64,000 nt of DNA from Paramacrobiotus metropolitanus. Lineage: Eukaryota > Tardigrada > Eutardigrada > Parachela > Macrobiotidae. Below are positions 9,811-20,300 of this stretch, one piece after another (the stretch's first letter is position 1; every line of letters starts with the position of its first letter). Where the stretch lies: positions 62,001-126,000 of the forward strand of contig NW_026570358.1 of the NCBI RefSeq assembly GCF_019649055.1. The letters are read 5' to 3'. Under the pieces are notes generated by a model. That model worked only from the letters and a program-made list of their open reading frames with translations, was not told the origin of the DNA and made no database searches. The position numbers and the translations under genes are program-made.

Positions 9811-12800
9811 CTAGGTCGTCATGAAATTCCCGCGACGAGTCTTGAGGTGGTTTCTCCTTGGCCGTACTCCGTTTGGTCGGTATGTTACCCGACTCGGTCG
9901 TCGACTCGTTCGTTCGAGACTCGTCTATTGTTAGACGTGGACCAGAGTGAACGGAGGTCGGTTCGTCCCTTTGTGGTGACGTTTCGACCGTAATTCCGAC
10001 TCGCGCTTCCGAAGGGGATGTTGTATCCATCGCTTCTTCGGTTTTCTTTGGTTTCGTTGGGGTGTTCCGAGGTGAGAACCTAGGTGGTTTCTCAGTCGTC
10101 GGTTGACTTGGCAGCTTAGTCGGCTGGGATGCTGATCGAGTCGGCGAAATCTGCTTTACCGGCGATCTACCTCGTTTCGGTATAGATCCCTTCGTAGGTG
10201 CCGCTGCCTTTTGGTGCATGGAGTCGTCGGAGTCGATGTTGTCCGCGTTCTCCTCATCTTCGCTGCTATCCGACATTGTTATCGGAATCTTCTCGGTAAC
10301 CTCTTCTCCAGGCCGAGGTTGAATCTCCAATGTGTAGGCGCCCGGGTTGATGCTCGGGTTGCGGAGCCGCTGAATCGTCTGGATCATGTTCGTATCCAGC
10401 GGGAGTTGTCGTAACTCCTGCTTTCCGCATCTCAGAGTAACCAACCTTCTCAGGACTTTATCTCTATCCTGGATGGTAGCATGGATCTTCTGGGCCATTT
10501 GAGTCTGTTGCTCTTCTGTCATGGTCCGATCTCGGATACCTCCTTGAAGTTGTGCTTCGTAGAGTATCCGTTGAAGGTCCAGCGTTTTGGCTTGGCCGAC
10601 TAGCTTCTTATGGACGGCCGGAGTAAACAAGGCTTTTGCTCCCATCACTTTCCGCGACGGGCTCGGCTTCTCTTCGGCCGGTGGTAGGGAAGACGGAGTC
10701 GCCTTCAGGATTTCCAAGAGTTGTTCCTTGGTCCTGACTGGGACTGGTGATGGCGACTTCGACGGGAAGAGCCGCCTGCGTGGTCCATGCTCTTCGACGT
10801 TATCCGTCGTTTTTGGCTTCCGTGCAAACTTTGGTGAGTTCGATCCGCCTGGTTGGAGGATAAGTCGACCATCAGGTGTTCGTTCACTCTGTGGTTCTCT
10901 TTGTGAGAGCCCAGGTAACGTTGTAGGTCGTTCCAGGGGCTTAGGTCGGGTTACTTCCGTTGTTCCGGCTTCCTCCGACGTATCCATCGGTTCGTCGTCG
11001 CCTTCAAGTGGGGGGACTGGCACTTCGTCCATCGGCTCGTCTGGGTGACTCACCGGTGGAACTACCTGTGTCGGTTTGACAGGTTGTACCTTTGGCTTTT
11101 TGGCCGAGGGCGGCCTCTTCGATTTCTTCTGTTCTTCCGCTTCTTTCCGTTTGTAGAAGTCGTCTACAAAGGACTGAATCATGGCTACTAATGTTTGTAG
11201 CCGTTCCTGATTCTTAGCTGACCACACTGTTGTTGGTCGAAGGATAAATCGGGCTTCCTTGGTGTTGTTCTCCAAGTGTCCGAGGTTGATGTCGATCTGA
11301 CAATACTGTGGACTCCGTTGGTCGGTTTCGTCCATCATTTTTCGGAGTTCGACTATAACAGCGTCCGCTCGCAGTAACTGTGTGTTGACTGCTTTTATCC
11401 ATTCAAGGTCGGGTTTGGCTGGTGGGGCTGGAGGTGGAAGTCGGACTGAGTCGAAACTCGGTTTCCGAGCCGTCTGGATCTTTGTGATCCTAGACGACCG
11501 ACCTTCAGCCATGGCGTTTGTTGCCACGCTGGTCGACTTCTCTTCTTCGTCCCGTTGCTTTTCCTCCTCGTACTCGTTCACCCTGGTTTCCAACCATGAT
11601 GTAGTACGGATCAGGTGTTGTCGAGTCCTGGTCGTTTGGGGGGCGTCCGGATGACAAAGTCGTCGTATGAACCGAGCGTTATTTCCCCAGGCCAGGATGT
11701 CTCGATCCAAGTCGTTTGCTTCCTGACTGTTGTCGACACAGAAATTTCTGCGGGCTCTCATCTCTGTGATGAGTTCCGCTACTCGAACCAACAATTTGAC
11801 TATATGTGGCGCGACCGTACTCGGCAACTCGTCCGTGTCCGGTATGGCTTCCATGATCCGAGCTTCTGTAGCCGGAGACATGGGCCGGTCGGCCATTTCC
11901 ATCGGTTTCGGTTGAGCCAAACTCATTGTTGAGGTCGGCTGGAGCTGAATCCGAGCTGCTGTCGAGGTCGGCTGACTCGAAGTGTTCAGCTGTTGCGAAC
12001 CGGATGCGCCTTGTTGCGTTTCCTTCCGGTATCTCTCAAGTCGTTCCTGACGTGTCTTATCCGTCATCCATTTGCGTCGGAGCATGTCGTACTCCGCCTC
12101 TATGTCTTGGACGTGCATCTGGGAAATCTTAAGTTGATCTCCGATTGCTGTCCGTATGTTGCGGATGGTCGGATCTGTTCCGTCCATACTGTCGACTTGT
12201 CGTTGTAAGTCGGCAGCAATCTTCTTAGCACGAGCCAACCTCTGATCAAGTTCTGCCCGCTGTTCGACCATTGTGGGCTCGGGCGGTTGCTGTGAAGTAG
12301 TCGGCTGTGACTGAGTGGAGGTCGGCTGAACCCTTTGTGGGTTAGCTTCTAGGACTTTCCACAAATCTTCGACCCGCCTTGAGCAGATAGTATACTGCTG
12401 GTCCAAGGCGTCACGCATCTGTTTCTCCGTAGCGTTGTTAGGGTCGAGCTCCCGGAGTTGTTTTCCGAGCTTCTCCATAACTTCGACCGCTTCTCGGTAT
12501 TGATCTTCAACTTCACCGATGTTGACTTCTTTTTGTTCAACTGCTTCGGTGAATGGAAGTTCGACGTCGAGTCCCACTGATGGGACTGGGGAAGGTGCTC
12601 TCTCCCGAGCTGGTACCGGTGCTCCCGCTTTGTTCGGGTTAGCCAAGTACTGTTTGACATAGTCGATCACCGACTGAAGTGCCTCAATAAGCCGGTCTCG
12701 GTTCGGACCCGGCGGTGGAATCTCCCATGAGCCTAGAGTATCGGCCCAATCCAACTCGAGTCGTAATGCTCGGTCGATCCGGGTGAGGTCGGTTTCCTCT

Positions 12801-15280
12801 TGTTCCGTTAAGGTTCCACTAAGTCGGTGGAAGAAAATATCGGCTAAATCCTGTCCCGCTTGGGTGATTATGTCCATGTTGGCGATTGGGTTCTCCATCG
12901 GTGTCGTGCCGACTAGAGTCATCACCGCTGTCGTAGTCGGTGCTGCTCGGCGAGGTGGCGATGGAGTCGGAATCCGCTTAGAGTATGCCGGTTCCGCGTC
13001 GAGGATCTCTGTGATCCGTTCGACTACCGACCTGAGTTGCCGTTCGTCGGCCTCGGTTGGTTCACTTTTACCCATGAGGATGTCCGCCTTTTTCAGGTAG
13101 GCCATCAGGTCGTTCATTTTCTGTCTCGCCACTTTAAGAGTTTCAGGATCGGACGGTGTCTCGTTGACAAAGGATCGCTGGAGGTGTTCCAGTAGATTCC
13201 ACCCGTCGGTTATTATTCCAGCCATCTTTTCCCTGCGGCTTTTCCGCATTGCCGAGTGCATTTCCATGGCCGATGAGGTCGACGGTAATGCGTCCGAAGT
13301 CTCCGTGTCGGAGTCGGCTGGTCGGCGTTGGCTTCGTTTGGCTGGTAATGTCGACGTTGCGGCCTGTGTGGTCGTCGTCGACGGTAAGGTTAGAATGCTC
13401 CGGTTGTCGGCATTAAGTTTCGACAATAATTCGACTCCTGGCTGTACCAGCTGTTGGTGCGCCAATGTTTGTGGCATCCCGCTTCGGATCAGATTTTCGA
13501 CTAACTCTATGTGAGTTGTGAAGTCGTTTATCTTCTGCAAGGCGAAGCGTTCCAAGCCTTGTCGGGAACGTTCGTATACCTTTGTCAGAATTTGCTTGGC
13601 CTCCTCCACGGCGGCTTTTGCGTCTGCGAATGTCTTTTCGCCGTCTACAGCTGGTGTGGCTAAGGCCTGTGTGGTCTTCGCCGATCGCGGTGTAGCGGTT
13701 AGTTGAATCATGTGTTGTTCAACCTGAATTAGTTTGTCGAGTTCCGTAAGGCTATCAGACACTTGTTTGTACTGATTCAACAGAACTTGGAACTTCTGGG
13801 GATGGTCGGCTCCGCTTGTTGGGAGGTTCTGCATCCGTTCCCTAATTGTATTGGACTGGTTGGTCGCTTCGTCCCGTCTCCGTTTCAGTGTTTCGAGCGT
13901 CCGCAGACGTGCCGGGTCGAACACTTGTGTGTTCGGCGGGTGAGCTCCACTATCGACCTGTGTGGTCGGTAGTGGGGGAGGCGACGATATTGGTGAAGTC
14001 ACCATGGCTGTCGAGGGTAGCGTCGTCGGTTGGGCGCCGTCCGTCGGTGAGGTCGGAGATTTTTCCGTCAAGACAGCCGTCTTCACCTGATCCATGGCTG
14101 TTCGGAGTCGGTGTTTGTCCACCTCTGTGGTGGGCAAACCGTACCGAGTAAGATCTTCAGTTAGCCCTATGTGAGCTATGAGATCGTTAATTTTCCGAAC
14201 TGGATCTAAGTCGGTGGGATTCTGGATTCCATTGGCTATCCGTCCATAGATGGCTTGGAGGGCTTCTTTGCCGTCGAGGATGGTTTTCCAGACTTCTGTC
14301 GTCTGGTCATCCTGTCCAATCTGAAGTGCCATTGCATGATACCTGAGCTGGGGGACCTGTTGTTCGGTTCCACCCGTCTGGCTCTGGATTATCTGTTGAA
14401 TCCTTCGGTAATGCATGTTCAGTCGGACGGCTTGGTCATCTGTCGTTATCCCGTCACGTAGTTCAAGTAATTGGCGGGCGATGCGCAAGCTTCGGTGGAG
14501 GTCGTTGACTATCTGAGCTCTGTTGGCGATAGCTGGTAAATCTCCACCTTGCGTCATTCTTATGCCGTCGAGGATTCGATTTCCGACCTCGATGGCGGCC
14601 CGTACGTCCGTTATCTGAGGGGTTGGTGCGGCTGACGACCTCCGTTCCGCTGCTTCCAAGTTCTGGGTCAGGTGGTGATGACGGTCGATGCGGTTTTGCG
14701 CATTCTGCATCCTTGTTCGGATGACGGTCAATTCTGCCATCGTTGTTGGCAGTCCGGTAGTCAAATATGACTGAAGTCCTGCCATATAATCGCGAATGAC
14801 TTTCCCGTTGTGTTCAAGGGCTTGCCATTCAGGAGTTCCGGCCTGTGTATCTTCCATGACCGCGCCCATTCGTTCCACAACTATTCCAGCCATTCTTAAG
14901 AATGCCCGTAGCTCCTGCAGTGTTGGGAGCGGGGATACCGGTAGTTCTTGTGGGACCTGCTGTGTCGGCTGTTGGAAAGCCGGGATCTGGATTGGTAACA
15001 ATCCTTGGCCTACGTTCACCGTCATCATCGGTTGGGGTTGGCTCGTCGGTACGGCCGCTGGTTGGGTCGTCACCGGTTGGAGTGCTCGGATTTCATTCTC
15101 CTGCTCCATGTATTTCTTTGTCCAGTGGTCAATCAGTTCGAGATTGCTCTGGAAAATTCGATGATGATGTTCCTTGGTCGGATCGAGTGTGGGCAGGCGT
15201 CGCTTCGCCTCGTCGATCCTGTGGAGGTATTCGTCGCGTTTTTGCGCTAAAGCGTCCAGCCGAGCTAACCGGATTTCTCG
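9737..15280 (-). CDS. ORF-B, giant post-pol protein of tandem helical-hairpin modules, about 1790-1850 aa
   Basis: Longest ORF of the window. The frame is open from 15280; the first ATG is at 15109, but the 57 codons before it already look like a genuine helical module. Through about residue 1260 there are ten or more modules of 60-100 residues, each two or three amphipathic helices with a short polar turn, separated by S/T/P/Q-rich linkers. Many modules share a pattern of hydrophobic heptads, then a turn such as TPEW, DLDP or DPETL, then LxxxLxxxxxxL. From about 1330 onward it is basic and disordered, with one helical block (about 1500-1610) and a Ser/Asp-rich acidic patch. No enzyme motif, zinc site, signal peptide or membrane segment. 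A structural or assembly role is a guess. The last 20 codons overlap ORF-C. Confidence 0.75.
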   Translation of the reverse strand, partial: REIRLARLDALAQKRDEYLHRIDEAKRRLPTLDPTKEHHHRIFQSNLELIDHWTKKYMEQENEIRALQPVTTQPAAVPTSQPQPMMTVNVGQGLLPIQIPAFQQPTQQVPQELPVSPLPTLQELRAFLRMAGIVVERMGAVMEDTQAGTPEWQALEHNGKVIRDYMAGLQSYLTTGLPTTMAELTVIRTRMQNAQNRIDRHHHLTQNLEAAERRSSAAPTPQITDVRAAIEVGNRILDGIRMTQGGDLPAIANRAQIVNDLHRSLRIARQLLELRDGITTDDQAVRLNMHYRRIQQIIQSQTGGTEQQVPQLRYHAMALQIGQDDQTTEVWKTILDGKEALQAIYGRIANGIQNPTDLDPVRKINDLIAHIGLTEDLTRYGLPTTEVDKHRLRTAMDQVKTAVLTEKSPTSPTDGAQPTTLPSTAMVTSPISSPPPLPTTQVDSGAHPPNTQVFDPARLRTLETLKRRRDEATNQSNTIRERMQNLPTSGADHPQKFQVLLNQYKQVSDSLTELDKLIQVEQHMIQLTATPRSAKTTQALATPAVDGEKTFADAKAAVEEAKQILTKVYERSRQGLERFALQKINDFTTHIELVENLIRSGMPQTLAHQQLVQPGVELLSKLNADNRSILTLPSTTTTQAATSTLPAKRSQRRPADSDTETSDALPSTSSAMEMHSAMRKSRREKMAGIITDGWNLLEHLQRSFVNETPSDPETLKVARQKMNDLMAYLKKADILMGKSEPTEADERQLRSVVERITEILDAEPAYSKRIPTPSPPRRAAPTTTAVMTLVGTTPMENPIANMDIITQAGQDLADIFFHRLSGTLTEQEETDLTRIDRALRLELDWADTLGSWEIPPPGPNRDRLIEALQSVIDYVKQYLANPNKAGAPVPARERAPSPVPSVGLDVELPFTEAVEQKEVNIGEVEDQYREAVEVMEKLGKQLRELDPNNATEKQMRDALDQQYTICSRRVEDLWKVLEANPQRVQPTSTQSQPTTSQQPPEPTMVEQRAELDQRLARAKKIAADLQRQVDSMDGTDPTIRNIRTAIGDQLKISQMHVQDIEAEYDMLRRKWMTDKTRQERLERYRKETQQGASGSQQLNTSSQPTSTAARIQLQPTSTMSLAQPKPMEMADRPMSPATEARIMEAIPDTDELPSTVAPHIVKLLVRVAELITEMRARRNFCVDNSQEANDLDRDILAWGNNARFIRRLCHPDAPQTTRTRQHLIRTTSWLETRVNEYEEEKQRDEEEKSTSVATNAMAEGRSSRITKIQTARKPSFDSVRLPPPAPPAKPDLEWIKAVNTQLLRADAVIVELRKMMDETDQRSPQYCQIDINLGHLENNTKEARFILRPTTVWSAKNQERLQTLVAMIQSFVDDFYKRKEAEEQKKSKRPPSAKKPKVQPVKPTQVVPPVSHPDEPMDEVPVPPLEGDDEPMDTSEEAGTTEVTRPKPLERPTTLPGLSQREPQSERTPDGRLILQPGGSNSPKFARKPKTTDNVEEHGPRRRLFPSKSPSPVPVRTKEQLLEILKATPSSLPPAEEKPSPSRKVMGAKALFTPAVHKKLVGQAKTLDLQRILYEAQLQGGIRDRTMTEEQQTQMAQKIHATIQDRDKVLRRLVTLRCGKQELRQLPLDTNMIQTIQRLRNPSINPGAYTLEIQPRPGEEVTEKIPITMSDSSEDEENADNIDSDDSMHQKAAAPTKGSIPKRGRSPVKQISPTRSASQPTKLPSQPTTEKPPRFSPRNTPTKPKKTEEAMDTTSPSEARVGITVETSPQRDEPTSVHSGPRLTIDESRTNESTTESGNIPTKRSTAKEKPPQDSSREFHDDLAFTTRKGLDEVGTGRLHRHGVPRG

Positions 15281-16794
15281 TCAATCACCGCCTGTGTGGT
15301 CGGTGCTGAGATTCCGGACGATCGCAAGTTCCGTTCCTCGGCTCGTATCTTCCTTTCCAGGTGAGCGGCCTGATCGGTACGTTGTTGTTCTTCTCGGCCT
15401 ATCCTTCCCATCTCGGCCGAGTAGTTCTCCGATGTATGGGGGATTTTTGAATAACTCATTCTGAGTTTAATTGCCTCCTTCATGGCCTCCTCCTTCTGGA
15501 CGCGGAGTTTTCCGATCTCCAACGACGGTGTTCGGCCAGGCACTTGTTGGCCTTCCGAAGTCGACGGAGTTGGCTGGGACGTCGGTACGACAACCTGTGT
15601 GGTTATCGAAGAAGGGTCTGGTTCTGGGTCTCCCAGTCTCTGGGCCACATTTCGAGCTACTGCCTGCTGGCAGATTCGGAGGGATTGCTGTTCCCTTTGA
15701 TAGAGCGTCTTGGTAGCCTCGTTCAGCCGTGTCTCATTATAAGAGAGCTGATTTAATAGTGCCGCTCGATAGTCGGCGTGGCTTGGATCCATCTGCGAAG
15801 TCTGCGTCAACGCGTGGCTAATCGTGTCTATGTGAGCACGAGCCAATTTCGCTTGTTGGCGGAGTTCTTCGTCCGTCCTTCCGTTGGTGTTAATTTCTTG
15901 GACGACCACCAAAGGTGGAGGCATCGACGTTACGACCTGTGTGGCCGTCGTCGAAACAGGCACTTGTTGGCTCTGTCCTCCGACCTGACTTCTGTGCTGA
16001 TTCAGCCGGTTCATTAAGTGGGTCGTCGCATTCGGATCCATCCAGGAACTTTGTTGTCCAGGTGGTCGGAGATGAGTCGGCGACGTCGGTGGCGTGAGCA
16101 ATATTGGCCTTGGTGGCGAAAGTGTGCCATCCGGGTTGACCATACTGATCGTTGCGATTTGTGGGGGTGGCATTCCTGGCGTTGGCGGAATTGATGCAAA
16201 TCGCATCGCCGGTGGAGTGTATGGGAAACTACTCGGCGCCAATGTGGGCGTCGTGTAGATCGGACCGGCTATGTTGGCCATCCCTGGCGCCATTGTGGGC
16301 ACCATGTAAATCGTTGCTGGCGTGTTCGCCATCCCTGACACCATTGTCGGTGACGGGTAAGCTGCTCCGGTCATCATTGTTGATGCCGAGCTGGTCGGTC
16401 CGACTATTGTTGTCGGTGCCGACCACTGATACGGTGGCATTTGACCATGTAGGTCCGCTGCCGTTACCGGAGTCGTTTGACTCGTTCCAGTACCGAGGTT
16501 CCACAGACAGCCTGTGGTATCGACTGCTGTGTTCGGCGGCAAAACCTGCGGCGGTATCGCTCCACGTTGGGACCCGACCGTAAGACCTGCTAACACATTA
16601 GCTGTTAAGTTAGCACTAGGGTTATCTACCTGCGGTAAGGGCGTCTGTGTGGCCGACCGCGAATTATCCGATCGCGATGTCGAGCGATGACTCGTGTAAG
16701 AAGTCGGGTAGGGCTGTGATCGGTTCGATCCGCTGCCACTACGTCCGCTATTCGATCCGCTGGAAGGTGGGTCGTGTCGGTGACGACCTGACAT
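15265..16794 (-). CDS. ORF-A, post-pol protein of unknown function, 509 aa
   Basis: Starts with ATG at 16794, 177 bases after the end of the pol tail. Residues 1-280 are low complexity, rich in Ser, Thr, Pro, Met and Ala, with MVSGMANTPATI / MAPGMANIAGPI-like repeats near 150-200. From about 300 to the end are two helical-hairpin modules: each has a Lys/Glu/Gln-rich helix, a turn carrying DPSHADY or a similar PxxxxxY pattern, and a second helix. The same modules fill ORF-B. The frame ends at 15267-15265, while ORF-B is open from 15280 in the -1 frame and continues a third such module across the junction. The change falls at an AAA run (15276-15274), so A and B may be one protein in an intact copy. 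No signal peptide, membrane segment or env-like motif. Confidence 0.75.
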   Translation of the reverse strand: MSGRHRHDPPSSGSNSGRSGSGSNRSQPYPTSYTSHRSTSRSDNSRSATQTPLPQVDNPSANLTANVLAGLTVGSQRGAIPPQVLPPNTAVDTTGCLWNLGTGTSQTTPVTAADLHGQMPPYQWSAPTTIVGPTSSASTMMTGAAYPSPTMVSGMANTPATIYMVPTMAPGMANIAGPIYTTPTLAPSSFPYTPPAMRFASIPPTPGMPPPQIATISMVNPDGTLSPPRPILLTPPTSPTHLRPPGQQSSWMDPNATTHLMNRLNQHRSQVGGQSQQVPVSTTATQVVTSMPPPLVVVQEINTNGRTDEELRQQAKLARAHIDTISHALTQTSQMDPSHADYRAALLNQLSYNETRLNEATKTLYQREQQSLRICQQAVARNVAQRLGDPEPDPSSITTQVVVPTSQPTPSTSEGQQVPGRTPSLEIGKLRVQKEEAMKEAIKLRMSYSKIPHTSENYSAEMGRIGREEQQRTDQAAHLERKIRAEERNLRSSGISAPTTQAVIDEKSG

Positions 16795-16802
16795 TGTTGC
16801 TT

Positions 16803-16822
16803 GCTGTCAAGGAAAGGAAATA
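16803..16822 (-). promoter_or_regulatory. Probable 3' splice site before ORF-A
   Basis: On the minus strand a pyrimidine tract TTTCCTTTCCTTGACAG ends 9 bases before the ORF-A ATG (16794). This is a strong acceptor consensus placed where retroviral elements put the acceptor for a spliced downstream gene. I could not identify the donor with confidence. Confidence 0.55.
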
Positions 16823-16970
16823 CGGCGCGTTAGAATTCTACCAACTCCCGTACATTCAACTGAAGATGTTCCGGTCAACTGAAGAGGTTCCATTTCGACA
16901 CCAAAGGTCCATCTATATCTGGCTACTGTTAAGCTACCTAAAACTTATTCTAAGTTTTACGCCTATGGCC

Positions 16971-17358
16971 CTATGACTGAGTCTGTTCTGTTGTGACTGC
17001 TGTTTTGGGTGTCTTAGGTTTTGCTGTTTTGACTGGTTTCTCCGAGTCCGCCCGTCCTTCGGTAATTCGTTCGAGGATTTCCTTATGGGCTTCATCTTCA
17101 GCGACTTCTGTTTCCTCCAGCATCTGTTGTGCCGTTAGCTTCGGTTTCTTGACTGTACCGTACTTCCGCTTCGGCTTAGTCGGTTCGACTGCCTGGTCGG
17201 CTGCTACGACTTTCATGGTCGGCGCCGATGTACTAGGTAAGTCGACCTTCCGCTTCGTGTACTTGCGCTTTGGCTTAGTCGGTTGGACTGCCGAGTCGGC
17301 TACAACGGCCTCTGTGGTCGGTGCCGACGAGTCGGTTTGCTTTACCGTCCTCTTTTTT
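16971..17358 (-). CDS. Pol C-terminal tail in the next frame, after an A6 run
   Basis: In the frame one base further on, the minus strand stays open from about 17358 to the stop at 16971. It encodes a Lys/Thr/Pro-rich tail with two copies of a repeat containing TKPKRKY. One copy begins upstream of the pol stop, which shows that this frame, not the pol frame, is the coding one there. The change of frame coincides with six A residues (17358-17353). Removing one base of that run would join the frames. An indel in this copy, an assembly error or a programmed frame change are all possible. Confidence 0.6.
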
Positions 17359-20300
17359 CCGAGCTGGCTTTGTTGCCGACTTCGGTTCCTCTGTTAGTTG
17401 GTTGGCTGGCTGGACCGGCGTTTCCGACTTATCATCCGACTTCTTCGGCTGCTCGGTGGTCGGCTGAGCTTTGTGCTCGTCGACTTCCTCCGAGGTCGGT
17501 GCTGGGTCGGCAGCTATCACATCTTGCTTCTGAAGTTCCTTCAGTGCAGGTGTCTCGAAGTCGGTCGGAGGTTTCTTCCGAGGTCGACCTCGCTTGTTCT
17601 TCATCTTCGGTTCGGTTTTATCCGCATCGTTGGTCGGATTCGAAGGATTTTCGACGGTTTCTTCCACTTTCTTTTTCGGCTTCCGAGTAGCTTTCCCTTC
17701 TGTCGGGTCGGCTACCGGGCCAGTTGACCGAGTTGCTGGTCGACTTGTCTCGACTCGGCAGTGTTTAACTCGGTCGACGGCTACCGTATCTTCACGTCCG
17801 TCTTCGCATCGGAGGAGCAAGTTGTTTGGGCCAACATAGTTGATGACCGTCCAAACTCCATCATAGCGTTCCTTCCGAGCTGGGTCCTTGGTCGGGAATT
17901 CCACCGTTACCTTGTCCCTCGGTTTGAAGGTCGGATTCGACTTCTTCTTATTGTAATGCTCGGCGTTCCGTTCGAATGCTTCATCAATGTTGATGCGAGC
18001 AATCTCGTGCGAGCGTTGAAGTCGTTCTTTTATCCGTCGGATATATTGTTCTTTATCCGTAAAGGTTTCCGGTGTATTCGTTCCGGCCACTATATCCTGT
18101 GGCATGGTCATCTGTCGACCATACATCATGTAGAATGGTGAGAACTTAGTCGCGGCGTGGACGGCTCGGTTCATTCCGCAGACGACATAATCCAAGGCTC
18201 TGTGCCATCGGTGTCCGTCTTTTACGTCACAGAACTTCCTGATTCCGTCCCAAATCGTTTGCATTTGCCGTTCGACTTGTCCTTGTCCTTCCGGATGATG
18301 GGCAGTTCCGAGCGTATGTTGGATGCCGAAGATCCGTGCGACCTTAGCGAACGTCTTCGCTGTGAAGTGTGTCCCTCTGTCCGAGTGGATGAAGGTCGGC
18401 ATTCCATACTTCAAAAGGACGTCTTTGACGAAGAACCGTTCGAATTCCCTCGCGGTATTCGTCTTCGTTGCCCGAGCTACGGTGAACTTCGTCAGCTGGT
18501 CGGTTACCACTGCGATATACTGGTATCCCTTCGTCTCCGTTCGAGGAAGAGGACCTTTGAAGTCCGCGTAGATGCGATACCAGGCTTCACCGACTTCCAT
18601 CTTCTGGAGTTTACCAGGTGGTGGGCGTCGTTGCTTATTGGTCATGATGCACTGTCGGCATTTCTCAATGTAGGCAATGGCATCGGTGTTCATCCGTGGC
18701 CAATAGTAACGCAGCTTCAGCGCTTCGATCGTCTTCTCCCGTCCGAAATGGTTTCCGGTTTTTCCATCGTGGAGTGATCGGATGATTTGATTACGCATAA
18801 AGAGTGGTACGACGAAGCACCGTTCCAACTTTGTGTTGATGGTCTTCAATCTGTACAAGACTCCTTGCGCCATCTGGTAATGTTCCAGATGTTGCGACTT
18901 ATGGTCAAGGTTCTCTGGGTGTTCCAGTTCATCAATGATTTTGCGTAGTTGTGGGTCTCGCAACTGCGCTTTCCGAAGTTCTACGTTCGGTTCGGGTGGA
19001 GGTGGGAGTGTCTTTTCGACTTCCAACTCGTCATCTTCCGCCGTGTTGATGGTCCGAATGGTCGGTTCCGGTGTCTCCGATGCTGGGATATTAATGACTC
19101 GGACCTCTGTGGTACTCAAGTCGTCCCAGTCGGTTATGACATTGCATCCGGGGAGAACCGGTGGAAGGGGGATTTTCGGTGGTTCCTTCAGATCCTTCTT
19201 CCTTTTCTTTGAGGCATTTGCCTTCAGACGTCTAAGAGTCCGTATTGTGCAGACCTTAATTTCGTCCTTGAAGTCCTCGAAGTTGGGGACTTGGTCCAAC
19301 TCTTCGTGTGGATCTTTGTCGTCACTACGTTCGAGTGGCCATCTCGACAGGGCGTCCGCATTGTCGCAGAAAACTCCTGGCTTATACTCGATGGTTATGT
19401 CCCGTCCTTGTAAAGCCAGTGCCCATCTCGTTAGTCGAGGGTTGATGCCAGGTCGGTTTGACTCGCATCGGAGCAGGTTCTGCAGTGCTCGGTGATCCGT
19501 TCTTACGGTGAATGGTCCGTGGTCGATGAAGTGTTTAAATTTCTGCACCGCCCATACCACGGCCAAACATTCCCATTCGGTAACTCCATAGTTGAGTTCC
19601 GGTCCACGTAGGACTCGACTGGCGTAGGCGATTGGGTGATCGTCTTGTGAGATCACCGCGCCAAGTCCGGCTCCGCTTGCGTCACATTCGATGACGGTCT
19701 TCTTGGTCGGGTCGAACTTTGCCAGTACAGGTGCTTCTGTTAGCGCCTTCTTGATGTCGTTGAACTCAGCCGTGTGGGCTTCCGTCCAATCGAGCTTGAT
19801 GTTCTTATCCTTCCGGAGGAGCTCGTACATTTTTGAAGTTTTCTGAGCGTATCCTCGGATGAATTTCCGGTAGTAGTTGGCCAGTCCGAGGAACGACCTA
19901 AGTTGCCGTTCAGTTCTCGGGCAGCTTTGTTCTGCGATACAGGCCACTTTCTCATCGTCGGTCTGGACTCCGTTTTTACTAAGAACATGTCCCAGGAACA
20001 GCAGTCTGTCCGTTCCGACCTCGCATTTGGAGGGTTTGACCGTAAATCCAGCATCACGGAGGCATTCGAGGGTTGCTCGGAAAGCCTCAAGGAAGTCTTC
20101 GAACGTTTTGCCGAAGAAGATGATATCGTCAATGTAGGCGAACACACCCTTCTTCCGAGCTGATGCCGTGATCTTGTCCATATGCATTTGGAAAGTTGCT
20201 GGTCCGTTGCAGACTCCAAACGGCATACGGTTAAATCGCCACATGCCTTCGGGTGTTACGAAGGTCGTGTAGTCCTTGGACTGTTCATCCATGGGGATTT

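Noticed and set aside
10587-11048. Plus-strand ORF opposite ORF-B
   Set aside because: Shadow of the basic low-complexity tail of ORF-B; no independent start context or domain.
4312-16794. Envelope gene after pol, which would make this an errantivirus-like element
   Set aside because: No signal peptide, furin-like site or transmembrane anchor in any of the four ORFs.
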